Source of the DNA: Atriophallophorus winterbourni
Lineage: Eukaryota; Platyhelminthes; Trematoda; Plagiorchiida; Microphallidae
Assembly: GCA_013407085.1 (NCBI GenBank)
Contig: JACCGJ010000551.1
Coordinates: forward strand, 26,767-90,766
DNA: 64,000 nucleotides
Direction of reading: 5' to 3'
The position numbers were made by a program, and so were the translations under genes. The notes beneath the pieces are model-generated. The model did no database searches. It saw nothing but the letters and a program-made list of their open reading frames with translations, and was not told the origin of the DNA. Positions 10,146 to 19,340 of the stretch are shown in pieces; the stretch's first letter is position 1; every line of letters starts with the position of its first letter.

Positions 10146-10537
10146 TTTGGACTGGTTTAGTTTTCCCCTTCTGTGCTGCGAGACACCAGATACTACGTAT
10201 AGCTAGTATGGACTGCTTACATCTGAAGACCCGTTTTAAAGTTCTGTTCAGTGCCGTCAACTTTATGAAGATTGTTATCATGGTATCACGTTACACATTT
10301 ACGACGTTTGAACGGAGTCCCAAGCTGCCATCCGCGACGGTTGCCAAAATGGCTAGCTGACTTCGAGGGCATCGCATGTGACGCTAATCTACAATAGAAT
10401 CATCAACTTCCTTACCGTCATTGGTATGCGAAAAGACTGTAGGATTCATCCATTTTAGTCAATTTAGTGGTTGACGCGATATTAGGATCGTGTAACGCAA
10501 ACTTGTAGGATCCTTTATTCAACGAGGAAATGATTGA

Positions 10538-10790
10538 TTAATCTTTCCCGCTGCGATAGGTAGTACTCGGCCAATCAGCGGCACTTGTACGCCGCAATCC
10601 ACACTCGAGAACATTATATCTGATCTTCTTGAGCGTGCGGATGACTCCAAACGAAGCGGTTAAGAACAAGTTCTTTCCAACTCGTAGGGTCAGTGCGCAG
10701 AGCCTTTCTATCTCGTTTGCTAACTGCAAGTGTGGTCTGCCCAACGGCCGACCTCCTGGTTATACTATAATCTACTGTATATGTAATGTA
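10538..10790 (-). pseudogene. LINE C-terminal fragment
   Basis: Reverse-strand reading gives KRDRKALRTDPTSWKELVLN followed by RFVWSHPHAQED, related to the fragment at 9620. Two diverged LINE pieces of opposite orientation lie about 700 bp apart. Confidence 0.55.
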
Positions 10791-11239
10791 CAGGCTTCGA
10801 GGCCACCTCTTCCCGCGTTTAACCACAACTTGTCGATTGTGCTCGGATTCGTCGCTGAGGTCCGCCTCTCCCACGCTAATCATCTTCACTCACGAATCCC
10901 ACAACATAAAAACGCCCATTAATCAAACGCGTTTATTGAACACAAAGCATGCGTCTCGTTTATATCGGCAGATCACTTATTCACATCACGGTCCTGGTTG
11001 TCAATCGATTTCACCGCAAGCGGTTCAGTTCAAGGTCTCACAATACTTGGCTCGTTTGAATGACCTTGACAAATTGCATATCGTTTGATAGCATGTGAAT
11101 GGTCGTCGTCGTTCTTTCGGCGCTTCTTGCTCTCGCGTTGTGCCGGTGGTGTTCTGCGATGGTTTGTGTACCTCCATGACCCATTGAGCTATACTGGGTG
11201 GTGTCAGCAGAGCTACTCATACCAGTAAGGTCGATGGAT

Positions 11240-11330
11240 AGTATGTATGTATGAGATCACAAGCCTGATCCAGACAAAGTGTTGCACAGTCAGAGACTGC
11301 ATGTGTGCTGAGATACTGTCGATGGATAGA
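11240..11330 (-). repeat. SINE-like family copy, 3' end
   Basis: Minus orientation: GTATGTATGAGATCACAAGC, then TGATCCAGACAAAGTG, then TGAGATACTGTCGATGG. Truncated. Confidence 0.6.
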
Positions 11331-11344
11331 GATCAGACAAACAG

Positions 11345-11460
11345 TCTCAACCCATTGCTTGTGGTTCAGGCTTTTTAACAAAAGGCACTGGGTGGGGCCC
11401 CCTACTTCGGCCTGGACAACCAGGTACTATCACGCCCACAAGCAATTATGAAAATACAGG
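11345..11460. repeat. Dispersed GC-rich repeat fragment
   Basis: Diverged relative of 2270-2420: GGCACTGGGTGGGGCC, CCCCTACTTCGGCCTGG and GGTACTATCACGCCCAC blocks. Class unknown. Confidence 0.4.
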
Positions 11461-11564
11461 TAAAAATGACGGATGCCGTGCTCTCACGCTCTCTGCTCAC
11501 AATGAGAACTTTTGATATCTGTTTTCCGTTTTGTGGTTCTATGGGTATCCTATTTGTGGCGTCG

Positions 11565-12290
11565 ACGCGATGTTTCACTCCATACTAAAGGCCGAGTGTA
11601 CAACGCAGTGGTGCGTGCTACACTACTTTATGGCTGCGAAACTTGATCTATCCGAGCGGAAGATGTCCGTCGGCTTTCTGTTTTTGATACCCGTTGCCTG
11701 CGTAGAATTACTCGCATTCGGTGGCAGCATCGTGTTACAAATATAGATGTCTGCAAGCGGGTGTTAGGACCAGGTGGCCACGGACTGAGAGAAATGCTGA
11801 TGCTTGCTCGCTTGCGATGGTTGGGACATGTTTTAAGAATGCCTACTCACCGTTTACGGTACCGCGCCTTATTCGCAGAACCTAACAGAAGCTCGGAGAA
11901 AAGATCGGGTGGCCAGTCCATGACGTGACGCGTTGGGATGAAGAAACTCACCGTAGCGCTAGGCTCAGTTGGGCGTATTCGTTTACTGGGTGGGGTCCAA
12001 AAGCTCCACCTAATAGTTGGCTGGAAACATTACGAGATATGGCTGCAAACCGAAGTCAGTGGCTGCTGTGTATTTTATTTTGTGTGTGCCAATCTTTTAT
12101 CTAAATTTAATGAATAAAAAAAACAAAATCACATACGGTGAAACTACAAAAAAACAAGCTGCTTTTTGCGCATTTGCTTTTGCATATTCCGCTTGCCTGC
12201 TTTCCCTTTTTACACGCGCTTGCTTATATGCTTTTCCTGGTTGGCACTTTGTCTGGCGCCAGACTTGTACTTCATGATGATGATGATGTT
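11565..12290 (+). pseudogene. LINE RT C-terminus and 3' UTR with (ATG)n tail
   Basis: Frame starting near 11589 reads KGRVYNAVVRATLLYGCET, then a TGA where a Trp codon is expected, then DVRRLSVFDTRCLRRI and MLARLRWLGHVLRMPTHRL, a second TGA at a Trp position, and LHLIVGWKHYEIWLQTE. The 3' UTR ends in ATGATGATGATG near 12287. Minus-strand relative at 5985-6430. Dead copy. Confidence 0.75.
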
Positions 12291-12469
12291 CTGCATATCA
12301 ACCCAAAGCTGGTGATTAACACTCTTCGCAAATCCACTTCACATCTCCACCATACCTCATCTGAATCCAGAGTTAAACTAATTTCTTGCATCCCAATATC
12401 TGCCAGCCATTGATTTATCGTTATCTCGACATAATATGCCCACCCCCGCTCATTTTGCCACCTCTGTAG

Positions 12470-12566
12470 ACTGATAAATTCCGTGGAAATTCGCTACACA
12501 CGATTTCGTGAATTTGGCTCGAATGCGATTAAGCAACTCAAAGCCAGTCCGGATGCGTTTGTTCAA
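12470..12566 (+). CDS. CRAT: Carnitine O-acetyltransferase, internal exon (FGS...SPDAFVQ)
   Basis: A 97-nt exon between CTCTGTAG (acceptor ending 12469) and GTGAGT (donor at 12567). After completing the split CAA codon it reads LINSVEIRYTRFREF-GSNAI, then KQLKASPDAFVQ. The order F-x-x-F-G-(x)n-SPDAF-(V/I)-Q is a conserved segment of carnitine acetyltransferases between the catalytic-His region and the ALQLAY helix. Entry phase matches the donor at 5561, and exit phase 0 matches the acceptor at 14125. The exon is isolated by a 6.9-kb intron upstream full of LINE and SINE fragments. Too short to identify alone, but secure in context. Confidence 0.85.
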
Positions 12567-12617
12567 GTGAGTCGCAACATATTTGTTCTCGCATGGTATG
12601 TTTTCATGGGATCCTTA

Positions 12618-12690
12618 CCCCGCACGGATGTGCAATCGTGCAATATTGTTGTGCTGTGCTCGGCTAACACCATGCTAAATTGATGTGTCA
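12618..12690 (+). repeat. SINE-like family head fragment
   Basis: Contains CGCACGGATGTGCAATCGTG and GGCTAACACCATGCTAAATT, the 5' head seen in near full-length copies. The rest is absent. Confidence 0.6.
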
Positions 12691-12984
12691 GTAGCATTTT
12701 CACCTGTGCGTCTCAATGCCTGGATTATTGTCTGCTGAATTCTACCGCATTGTTTGCTAAACATATTTTAACTTATTCTACTACTGATATTTTGTCAGTA
12801 GTCACCTGTCACATTGGGACAATGTGCATATTTCCTGTTAGACATCTGTTTATATTTTAAACGGTTATAGCGTGTTTTGACGATCGTAGTCGACACTTAC
12901 TTTAGCTCGTATTCCCTCCCTGTCAGCTAGTTTTCCTGTCTATATCGCATGATTTGCATACCATTTGGGTTTACAATTCAATAA

Positions 12985-13100
12985 TTATCCAGGCAAAGTA
13001 CCGCGCAGCCATAGAAGGCACATGGGCTAACAAGCAGTCAGGTTGCCCAGACCTAGACAAATATGAAAGATGAAAATAGAAATTACAGTGAGATTTCAGC
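12985..13100 (-). repeat. SINE-like family copy, 3' part
   Basis: Minus orientation: ATCCAGGCAAAGTACCGCGC, then GCTAACAAGCAGTCAGGTTG, then CTAGACAAATATGAAAG. It shares variants (AAGCAGTCAGG) with the copy at 8215-8385, suggesting a subfamily. Confidence 0.65.
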
Positions 13101-13189
13101 TCTTCAAATGTCCCACATACCAAATATGCGTTCAGACTGTAAAAATAAATTAAAAAAACCGATGTCAATCATTTCATGTAATGTCACGA

Positions 13190-13690
13190 GTTAGGACGCT
13201 AATTGGGTTGCGTTTTATAGATGGTGGACCAACGACTTCCAAAATGGTTTCTTTTTGCGACGTCACTTCCCAATTGGCGTAAATCTTGGTGGCCAAACCG
13301 CCACACGTCATAGACAGTAATATTTCCAAATTTGCGCTAGGGTTCAGGCGATCAGCTACCGCAGCAGCTAATTGAATGAATGAATGAATGAATGAACGCA
13401 CAAGCCGGATCCAGGCAAAGTGCCGTACCGTGAGAGACTGCACGTGGCAGCTAATTACGCTTCAGGGTGTATCCCGAAACCATGTTTGCTGGCGGTTTTG
13501 CAGTCAGCATCTCGGAGTGCTTGTTTAACCTTTATGTGGCCAAGTGAAGTGACGAGAAAAACTGTCGTGCTGATGTCTTTTACTCATTCACGAAACCTGA
13601 TTGAATGCTTGTTCCATTCAAGGTGTAAGCACCTCACTGCTGTTTGTTTTTTCTTACTATTAAGTAGATTCCGTAGCAGTTCAAGTCCAG
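13190..13690 (+). pseudogene. RTE-like LINE 3' end, split by a SINE copy
   Basis: Diverged relative of 1195-1670. The blocks TTGCGACGTCACTTCCC and ATTGGCGTAAATCTTGG (left) and AATTACGCTTCAGGGTG and CGAAACCATGTTTGC (right) are separated by the 73-bp SINE insertion at 13374-13446. No open frame survives. Confidence 0.65.
13374..13446 (-). mobile_element. 5'-truncated SINE-like insertion with 10-bp target duplication
   Basis: A 73-bp piece of the SINE-like 3' end with a (GAAT)n tail is flanked by GCAGCTAATT at 13364-13373 and again at 13447-13456. The flanks together continue one LINE 3' sequence. Truncation at the head, a simple-repeat tail and a target duplication are the marks of target-primed reverse transcription, and they fix the sense strand of this family as minus here. 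Confidence 0.85.
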
Positions 13691-13875
13691 AGCACGGATG
13701 TGCAATTGTGCAGTACTTATGTGCGGCTAACACCGTGATAAATTGATTGGCCAGAGGTAGTGAGCTGCATGCTGAAACAGGCTGGAGTCTCACTATCATC
13801 TTTATTCTCTATTTCTTATATCTGTCTAGGCCTGGGAAACCTGACAGTAATATCGCCCATGTGCAGTCTCTGACC
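13690..13875 (+). repeat. SINE-like family copy
   Basis: Plus orientation from AGCACGGATGTGCAATTGTG to TGCAGTCTCTGAC, then breaks into sequence shared with 9080-9150 (CGATCGGTCCCAA). Confidence 0.7.
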
Positions 13876-14125
13876 CAAAACTGCTCTAACAGATTGCATA
13901 CAAATTTTTCCCGTTATGACTACACGATCGGTCCCAACTGTATTCCAATCAATCGACCCCCCGTCCACTTTCCTCTCGACGTCAAAGTTTCCCTTGTCAG
14001 TCGTTCCCCAGTAGTCGCAAAACGCAATGAACGAACTCTCCAAACACTCTGCCCAATTCCCTTTCCTCCAATAGCACTTTTCTCCCACATTTTCAGCAGA
14101 CTTATTTCAATGATTCTTCTCGCAG

Positions 14126-14239
14126 GTTGCACTCCAGTTGGCCTATGCTCGTCTACATCCTGACCTACTTCCGCCGCCCACTTATGAATCTGGATCGTTG
14201 CGACGTTTCTTTCTCGGACGAACAGACCACCATTCGTTC
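14126..14239 (+). CDS. CRAT: Carnitine O-acetyltransferase, internal exon (ALQLAY, TYES, GRTD)
   Basis: A 114-nt, phase 0-0 exon between CTTCTCGCAG (acceptor ending 14125) and GTGAGC (donor at 14240). It encodes 38 residues with ALQLAYARLH, TYESGSLRRF and FLGRTD. In carnitine acetyltransferases the Tyr of TYES and the Thr of GRTD help bind the carnitine carboxylate. The family normally has about 15 more residues before the next segment (16468), and I could not find an exon for them between 14240 and 16467. It may be a very small exon, lie in repeat-disturbed sequence, or be absent. The intron that follows holds the hammerhead repeat array. Confidence 0.87.
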
Positions 14240-14444
14240 GTGAGCCAAGAAAGCTGCGTTTCACAAAGCAATCACAAGCTCGGTTGAGTCCATAACCAAG
14301 TGACGCTTGTATGCCATTGTTGGATAAGGTTGGTCCGACCAACCTGTTCAATCACGTGAGCCCACACTCATGTAGACTGGGTTTGAACCCATGACCATGA
14401 AGAAAAAAAGCGCATTTGCATGCATCTCCATCACTCGCACACAC

Positions 14445-14482
14445 CAAGATCGGTGTCGTGCTCTTTGCACTCATTAGGTAGG
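14445..14482 (-). ncRNA. Degraded hammerhead motif
   Basis: Minus strand: CTAATGA in place of CTGATGA, stem II GTGC/GCAC kept, GACA in place of GAAA, CCGATC in place of CCGGTC. At least two core changes predict no self-cleavage. Confidence 0.6.
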
Positions 14483-14680
14483 GACAGTAGGATCAGGATC
14501 CGCATGCGCTTGAAACAGTGGAAGAATTGGGAAAAAATGAGCGCGTGGTATGTGACTGTTGGGATAGGCTGGTACGACCAACCGTTCAATCACATGAAGC
14601 CCCCAAGGTGTTGTAGATGGGTGAAAACCCATGACCATGAATATAAAAGCTCATTGGCATGCATCTCCATCAAACACACA

Positions 14681-14722
14681 CCCTACGACCGGTTTCGTGC
14701 TGTTTGCACTCACCAGGTAGGG
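14681..14722 (-). ncRNA. Hammerhead ribozyme, one core change
   Basis: Minus strand order: CCCTAC (stem I 3' strand), CTGGTGA, stem II GTGC-AAACA-GCAC, GAAA, CCGGTC with cleavage after GUC, GTAGGG (stem I 5' strand). Stem I is six perfect pairs, CCCTAC with GTAGGG. Stem III is only A-U, C-G, C-G with no loop, so cleavage would need a dimer, as proposed for other minimal stem III hammerheads. The core has G where A6 is required (CTGGTGA), so this copy should be inactive. Confidence 0.75.
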
Positions 14723-14951
14723 ACACTAAGGTCAGGATCCGCATGTGCTTGAAACAGTGGAGGAATGGTAAACAATGAGCGCTTGTATGCCACTGTTGGA
14801 TAAGGCTGGTACGACCAACCTGTTCAATCACATGAGCCTCCACTCGTGTAGACTGGGTGTAAAACCCATGACCATAAATATAAAAGCTCATTGGCATGCA
14901 CCTCCATCACACACACACACCCCAGGAGTGCATGCGGATCCTGATTCCACT

Positions 14952-14996
14952 GTGCCTACCTGATAAGTGCAAACAGCACGAAACCGGTCATGGGGT
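14952..14996 (+). ncRNA. Hammerhead motif in inverted unit, degraded
   Basis: Plus strand: GCCTAC, CTGATAA (G8 changed to A), stem II GTGC-AAACA-GCAC, GAAA, CCGGTC, then ATGGGG where GTAGGG is expected. It keeps GAAA and stem II but loses the core G8 and the first stem I pair. Confidence 0.65.
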
Positions 14997-15240
14997 GTGT
15001 GTGTGTGTGATGGAGATGCATGCAAATGAGCTTTTATATCCATAAACTGTTCTCAAAGCTCGCAATTTCTGGGGATGTTCGACGTCATCAAGTGGAGATA
15101 GTAAGATTCTGTTCAGCGAGTCCTGAAACAGTTAAAAACCATTTGTAATCAGATTTACAAGACCAACCTTGGGATATAATTGAACCAATAAAATCAATGG
15201 ATAATTGACCGGTTTCTGGCTGTTCTCATTAGGTTGAGAC

Positions 15241-16055
15241 AACATGCTCAAGGGCTCCTATTTTCCCTGCATTTTGTCGCATTCCGATGGAGACTTGGTT
15301 GTCTGTTTGGGTCGTAGTTTACGTACGTCGTCCTTGTAATGTTCAGTGACGGTCTTGTTGTAGACATCTCCTTGGAGTGTTTGATTCATCTTGAAGTGGC
15401 GTGACTGTGAAAGCCGTAAAGAAGCTCTCATGCTGATGTAACTTGCAAGTCTCAATCTATTCGACTCTAGCTACCGCCGTCTAAGAGCTTATTTGATACT
15501 TACGTTTAATATACTGCATACCCCCAACCATCCCCTAAATCAACTATTCACGCAACTAAGACCCAGAACCAGCCGGAGTCACGACTATACAGTACTTATT
15601 CCCGACTCGAGGCTGAACTGTCGAAGGTACTTTTATTCTGTACGTGAATGCTTTACCTGGAACTGTTGCACATTCACCCAACGTGGATATATTCAAATCG
15701 AATTTGGACAATTTCATGTTGACCAATCCAAACTTTGAACCCATATATTTTACACCATAAAAGCTTTGAACTTTGAAAACAGTTTCTGTCCTATGGATTT
15801 TTTTTACCTGATTCCTGAACTGCTCAGTAAGCAAACAAATTTCGTTTTTTTTTCTATCCATGTTATTCGTAATTCCCATATTATTCTGTGGTTTTTGTCA
15901 AGCTATATGCTTTTTAGACCCTTAAAATTGAATTGAATTAATCGTGTGTAACACTTGCTTGGATAGACGTGTTTGATTTGATGATTTTAATGTGCCATGG
16001 TTGTATGGCCGTTAAGCGCTCGGCGTATGTTACCAGTGTAATGGTATCCATCAGG
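15241..16055 (+). pseudogene. Nested LINE 3' ends (RTE-like split by a CR1-like fragment)
   Basis: 15340-15440 matches the RTE-like 3' region (TCCTTGGAGTGTTTGATTC, then GTGAAAGCCG-AAAGAAGC). At about 15450 it is interrupted by a second LINE C-terminus reading LNLFDSSYRRLRAYLILTFN, ILHTPNHPLNQLFTQ, then LIPDSRLNCRRYFYS and ECFTWN up to about 15690. The RTE-like tail resumes near 15970 (CATGGTTGTATGGCCGTTAA). The middle piece resembles the CR1-type end domain (LFPLxYRRLRxDLI). Identical copy at 33163-33977. Confidence 0.6.
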
Positions 16056-16467
16056 AAGATGCTGATCTGTTAACTCAATTTATTCGCCTCCTTCTCACGA
16101 GAGTGTGGGCTACATCATGGTAGTCTTCCAACGAGGCTTTTATGAATTTCAACGAGCATCTCAGGTTTAGTCAGCAGCAGTTGTAGTTTATTGTAGAGCT
16201 TTAATTTCCTCTTCTCAAAGCGTTTTCTGAAATCTCGTGTGCACCTGGAGGTTCAAAGACTGGCATTCGCCCGATTGTTTGCTTGCCGAGCGGAACAATT
16301 CCGGCTGTCTGAGTGCTGTAAAACGATCCGAACTGTTATCTGCTTGATTCCATCTTTTCTGTCGACCGTCCTTCACTTGTAGTAGTTAGTTTATGCTTTA
16401 ATTCAATGCGGGTGGTCATTACCCCCTCAGCCCAACCCAGAATTGTTGATCCTTTCTCGCTCTTCAG

Positions 16468-16704
16468 AGCCCAACTTCCAAACCCAATCTCGCCAAACTG
16501 CTCCAGGATGCCCTGAAGCGACACCAAGAGTTCACACAAGAAACGCTCGCCGGTCAAGGCTTTGATCGTCATTTACTGGGGCTTCGTCTTTTGGCACATT
16601 CGCTGTCTCAAAATGCTCCGGACTCTGCGAATGCTTCCACGCAAATCCTGTTCACGGATCCAACCTACGCTGTCGCCAGCACGTATCGTCTGTCCACCAG
16701 TCAG
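16468..16704 (+). CDS. CRAT: Carnitine O-acetyltransferase, exon with DRHLLGL and STSQ
   Basis: A 237-nt, phase 0-0 exon between TCTTCAG (ending 16467) and GTAGGC (from 16705); 79 residues. It reads ALKRHQEFTQETLAGQGFDR, HLLGLRLLAHSLSQ, ILFTDPTYA and YRLSTSQ. DRHLLGL and the STSQ segment are strongly conserved in carnitine acetyltransferases; the Arg of DRHLLGL and the Ser-Thr-Ser residues line the carnitine/active site. An ATG-initiated reading at 16591 is only an internal frame. A second copy at 34390-34626 differs at three positions, two of them amino-acid changes. Confidence 0.92.
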
Positions 16705-16984
16705 GTAGGCGCCTTTCGTTTTCCCGTTTTATTACCTCGGTTCGTTTCCATGGTGTTTTCTGGCTTATTTACTGGGTACAGTCGCTAGATATGTGGCATC
16801 TGGGCGCTCTTTTATACGGTGTATTTTTTCGGTGATTAGTGAAACCAGGTGCATAGATACCGCCGAATACTGCACATCACTGTCGGCACTACGGGAGAGA
16901 TTGTTTTCTCTCGAATCGGGCTGTTTAGCTATTTGAAACGCTACTGAGCATGAACTCGTCTATAAAATGCCGCCTTATGGTGCG

Positions 16985-17440
16985 CGTCTCAAATAGCCTC
17001 TGACAACCAAGTCCAGATTCAGGCCGGGCTCCCCGAGCCCGGCGGAACTGCTTCTACTAACAGGAGAAGGGGCGAGTGACTGGCTCCCGAAAACCAGTTT
17101 GCTTCGGGCAGATGGAGCTCGTTAGCCTGGGAGGGCATTTCATCTAAGGGAAGGAAAACCCTAATTTTAAACCTCCGCTGCCTTGCGGGATACCCGATCG
17201 CTGGAAAGGCTTCGGGAGAAAACCCTGAGGAAAAACCTGGAACAGAGTCTTGTAGACCACCTCTTTCTGTCAACTCCCTGCTGCCTTGCAGGTCGCACTT
17301 GGTTGTGCAGAGGCTAGAGTAGCTGACTCGAACAAACGCCGAGTGGTGCTGGGGACGCCCAAGAATCTTCATTTGAAGCCAACTCATCCTCCACGAGGAG
17401 ATTGTCGCACAAAATAAAGTAACGTAAGCTCTTGTGATGT
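16985..17440 (+). repeat. LINE 5'-leader-like GC-rich repeat
   Basis: Blocks AGCCTCTGACAACCAAGTCC, CGGCGGAACTGCTTCTACT, GACAG/ACAGGAGAA-GGGCGA, CTTCGGGCAG and AAACCTCC-CTGCCTTG recur at 41880-42120, where they precede a LINE endonuclease start. The right end matches window positions 1-125. The minus-strand 141-aa open frame here is a chance frame in GC-rich leader DNA. Identical copy at 34907-35362. Confidence 0.6.
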
Positions 17441-17639
17441 ACATCCATGGCCGACATCAACCGAAGGAAGTCAAAAACAACAATTTTGTTTCAGTGAAAG
17501 CTCCGATACGAATGGAAGTCGTGCTGTGATGAATCTGTCGCTCGGCATGAGTGTATCTTATTCGCTGGCATCGAATGACGAGTTCTGGCGTTGGGAATTC
17601 ATTCGAATTCAACATCAGCGCCAGATCATCAGTCCAATC

Positions 17640-17870
17640 ATGTGTGTGTGTGTAAATCACAATTCTGGATTCGGGAAAAGTTCCGCACATCAGACGCTCC
17701 ACATGGGCTTTGATCCTGTCAGGTTACCAGGGCCTAGACAGATATAAAAATAACAATCATAGTAAGAATCCATCTAGTTTCCGCATTCCGCTCACTAGCC
17801 GCGGTGAAATCAAATTCGTACGTTGTTAGCTACACAGTACAGCACGGATGGGCAATCATGCAGTACTTTG
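17640..17870 (-). repeat. SINE-like family copy, highly diverged
   Basis: Minus orientation with recognisable GTTACCAGGGCCTAGACAGA and GTTAGCTACACAGTACAGCA. It abuts the plus-strand copy that starts at about 17838. Confidence 0.5.
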
Positions 17871-18075
17871 TGCTGTGCTGCTAACACCGTGCTAAATTGA
17901 TTGGCCAACGGTAGTGAGCTGCATGCTGAAACACGCTGGAGTCTCACCACCATCTGTATTCTCTATTTCTCAAATCTGTCAACGCCTGGGCAACCTGACA
18001 TTATATTAGCCCACATGCAGTCTCTGGCTGTGCGGCACTTTGACTGGATCAGGATGGGCTTTCATACCAAGCAAC
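17838..18075 (+). repeat. SINE-like family, near full-length copy
   Basis: Plus orientation from AGCACGGATGGGCAATCATG through GAGCTGCATGCTGAAACACG to TGGGCTTTCATACCA. Duplicate copy at 35756-35993. Confidence 0.75.
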
Positions 18076-18214
18076 TGTTAAACCATTTTTCTACTAAGAA
18101 TCAGTGTTCAAATATATAACCAGAAAGTAATTCTCGGTCAAGCGCTAAAGACGTTGAGAGTTGACCACAACACATCCTCCGCAACCGATTTCCGTCCGTC
18201 TGTCGTCATCAGGT

Positions 18215-18470
18215 GGCGAGGGTGAGTATGTATGTATGTGTGTATAAAGACCCAAGCCTGATCCTGGCAAAGTGCCGTACAGTCACAAACTGCACGTGGG
18301 CTTATATATTGTCAGGTTGCCCAGGCCTAGACAGATATGAGAAATGTTAGTGAGACTTCAGCCTGTTTCAGCATGCAGCTCACTACCCGTGGCCAATCCA
18401 TTTAGCACGGTGTTAGCCGCACAGCGTAGAAGTGCTGTGTACGATTGCACATCCGTGCAGGCGACTGTGC
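18215..18470 (-). repeat. SINE-like family, near full-length copy
   Basis: Minus orientation with tail side (TATGTATG)n, core TGTCAGGTTGCCCAGGCCTA, and head ATTGCACATCCGTGCAG. It ends about 50 bp before the last CRAT exon, so it has supplied part of the intron next to the polypyrimidine tract. Confidence 0.75.
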
Positions 18471-18520
18471 GATTCCGTTCTAAACGTATTCCTCACACTC
18501 CGCTGTCTCTACTCCCCCAG

Positions 18521-18730
18521 GTACGCAGCCCAAACGATTGCGCCGTGGTGTTCGGTCCGGTCATCCCTCAGGGTTACGGTGTGTGTTACAACATCCACCA
18601 CGATTCCATTCAAATTACCGCCACTTCATTCCGCGAATCGGTGGAATCCGGCACTCCTGAGGATCTGCTCAATCAGCTGTCACGGGCGATGCTGGACATG
18701 AAAGAATTGTTGCAATCCACCGAGGTCTGA
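18521..18730 (+). CDS. CRAT: Carnitine O-acetyltransferase, terminal exon
   Basis: A 210-nt last exon after CTCCCCCAG (ending 18520): 69 residues and TGA. It reads CAVVFGPVIPQGYGVCYNI and later LLNQLSRAMLDMKELL. FGPV-(V/I)-P-x-GYGVCYN is a signature of the C-terminal domain of carnitine acetyltransferases. The protein ends STEV, without the AKL-type peroxisomal signal of vertebrate CRAT, so a peroxisomal form via this tail is not indicated. No AATAAA was seen in the next 180 bp, so the poly(A) site is uncertain. A duplicate at 36439-36648 differs at six positions, four changing residues. Confidence 0.93.
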   Translation, partial: VRSPNDCAVVFGPVIPQGYGVCYNIHHDSIQITATSFRESVESGTPEDLLNQLSRAMLDMKELLQSTEV

Positions 18731-18974
18731 GACTTTCACCGACGTTGCTTGGCAACCGGAATGCCTTTGCTCAATTTCGCTAAAGCGATTCGTTTCTCTA
18801 TACTGTTGATTGTATTTTATTATATATTTCTAACTATTCGTTACGTCAATAGTTGTGTGATAATTCTTTGTGTTTAAATCGTTCAAATACATTTATTGAT
18901 TTTACCATGATGCCCGCGCAGTTCAAATGAATGTGACGGGGTTATTTGTTAAGCACAGACTGACCAAGCGGTAG

Positions 18975-19205
18975 ATGATATGAAAGCACAAGCCTGATCC
19001 AGACAGTTATAGACTTCACGTGGGCTAAGATACTGTCCAGTTGCCCAGGCCTAGACAGATATGAGGGAGGAAATAGAAAAAGAAATGGTAGTGAGACTCC
19101 AGCCAGTTTCAACATGCAGCTTACTACTTGTGGCCAATCTATTTAGCACGGTGTTAGCCACACAACACAGAAGTGCTGCACGATTGCACCTTCGTGCAAG
19201 TTGTG
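18975..19205 (-). repeat. SINE-like family copy downstream of CRAT
   Basis: Minus orientation: GATATGAAAGCACAAGCCTG, a small internal deletion, AAGATACTGTCCAGTTGCCC, ending with CGATTGCACCTTCGTGC. Confidence 0.75.
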
Positions 19206-19340
19206 GACAAGTCGAATTCCAAGTACATCCTCAGTAAATTCAAAGTTCCAGCCTCACTTGCTCCCGTCTTTTCGTTTCCAATCTGAATCTGCTCGTTACA
19301 CTTGATGCGTTTTGTAAACTTACTTTTGGTGCGCTTTGTC

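Larger units (their letters stand above)
14300..15240 (-). repeat. 240-bp tandem repeat array with hammerhead motifs (retrozyme-like)
   Basis: Units of about 240 bp run from 14300 to 14925 (equivalent ribozyme positions 14461 and 14701 are 240 bp apart). Each has a CTTGAAACAGTGG block, a GCTGGTACGACCAAC block, a CCCATGACCAT block, GCTCATTGGCATGCATCTCC and a (CA)n stretch before the ribozyme-like segment. At about 14926 orientation flips and a partial inverted unit follows to about 15050; a further degraded ribozyme-like piece lies at 15209-15232. Tandem ~240-bp units each bearing one hammerhead match the architecture of animal retrozymes. Copies also occur at 32547-33160 and, diverged, at 42880-43360. 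Confidence 0.75.

Noticed and set aside
13920..14351. 143-codon minus-strand frame opposite the CRAT exon at 14126-14239
   Set aside because: Antisense shadow of the CRAT exon and flanking intron; splice sites and conserved motifs are on the plus strand.
14300..14925. Centromeric satellite
   Set aside because: Only about 2.6 units, in an intron, each with a ribozyme segment; short retrozyme-like array is the simpler reading.
17019..17444. 141-codon minus-strand open frame (and its duplicate at 34941-35366)
   Set aside because: Lies in GC-rich LINE leader sequence shared with 41880-42120; composition-driven, with no domain-like motif.
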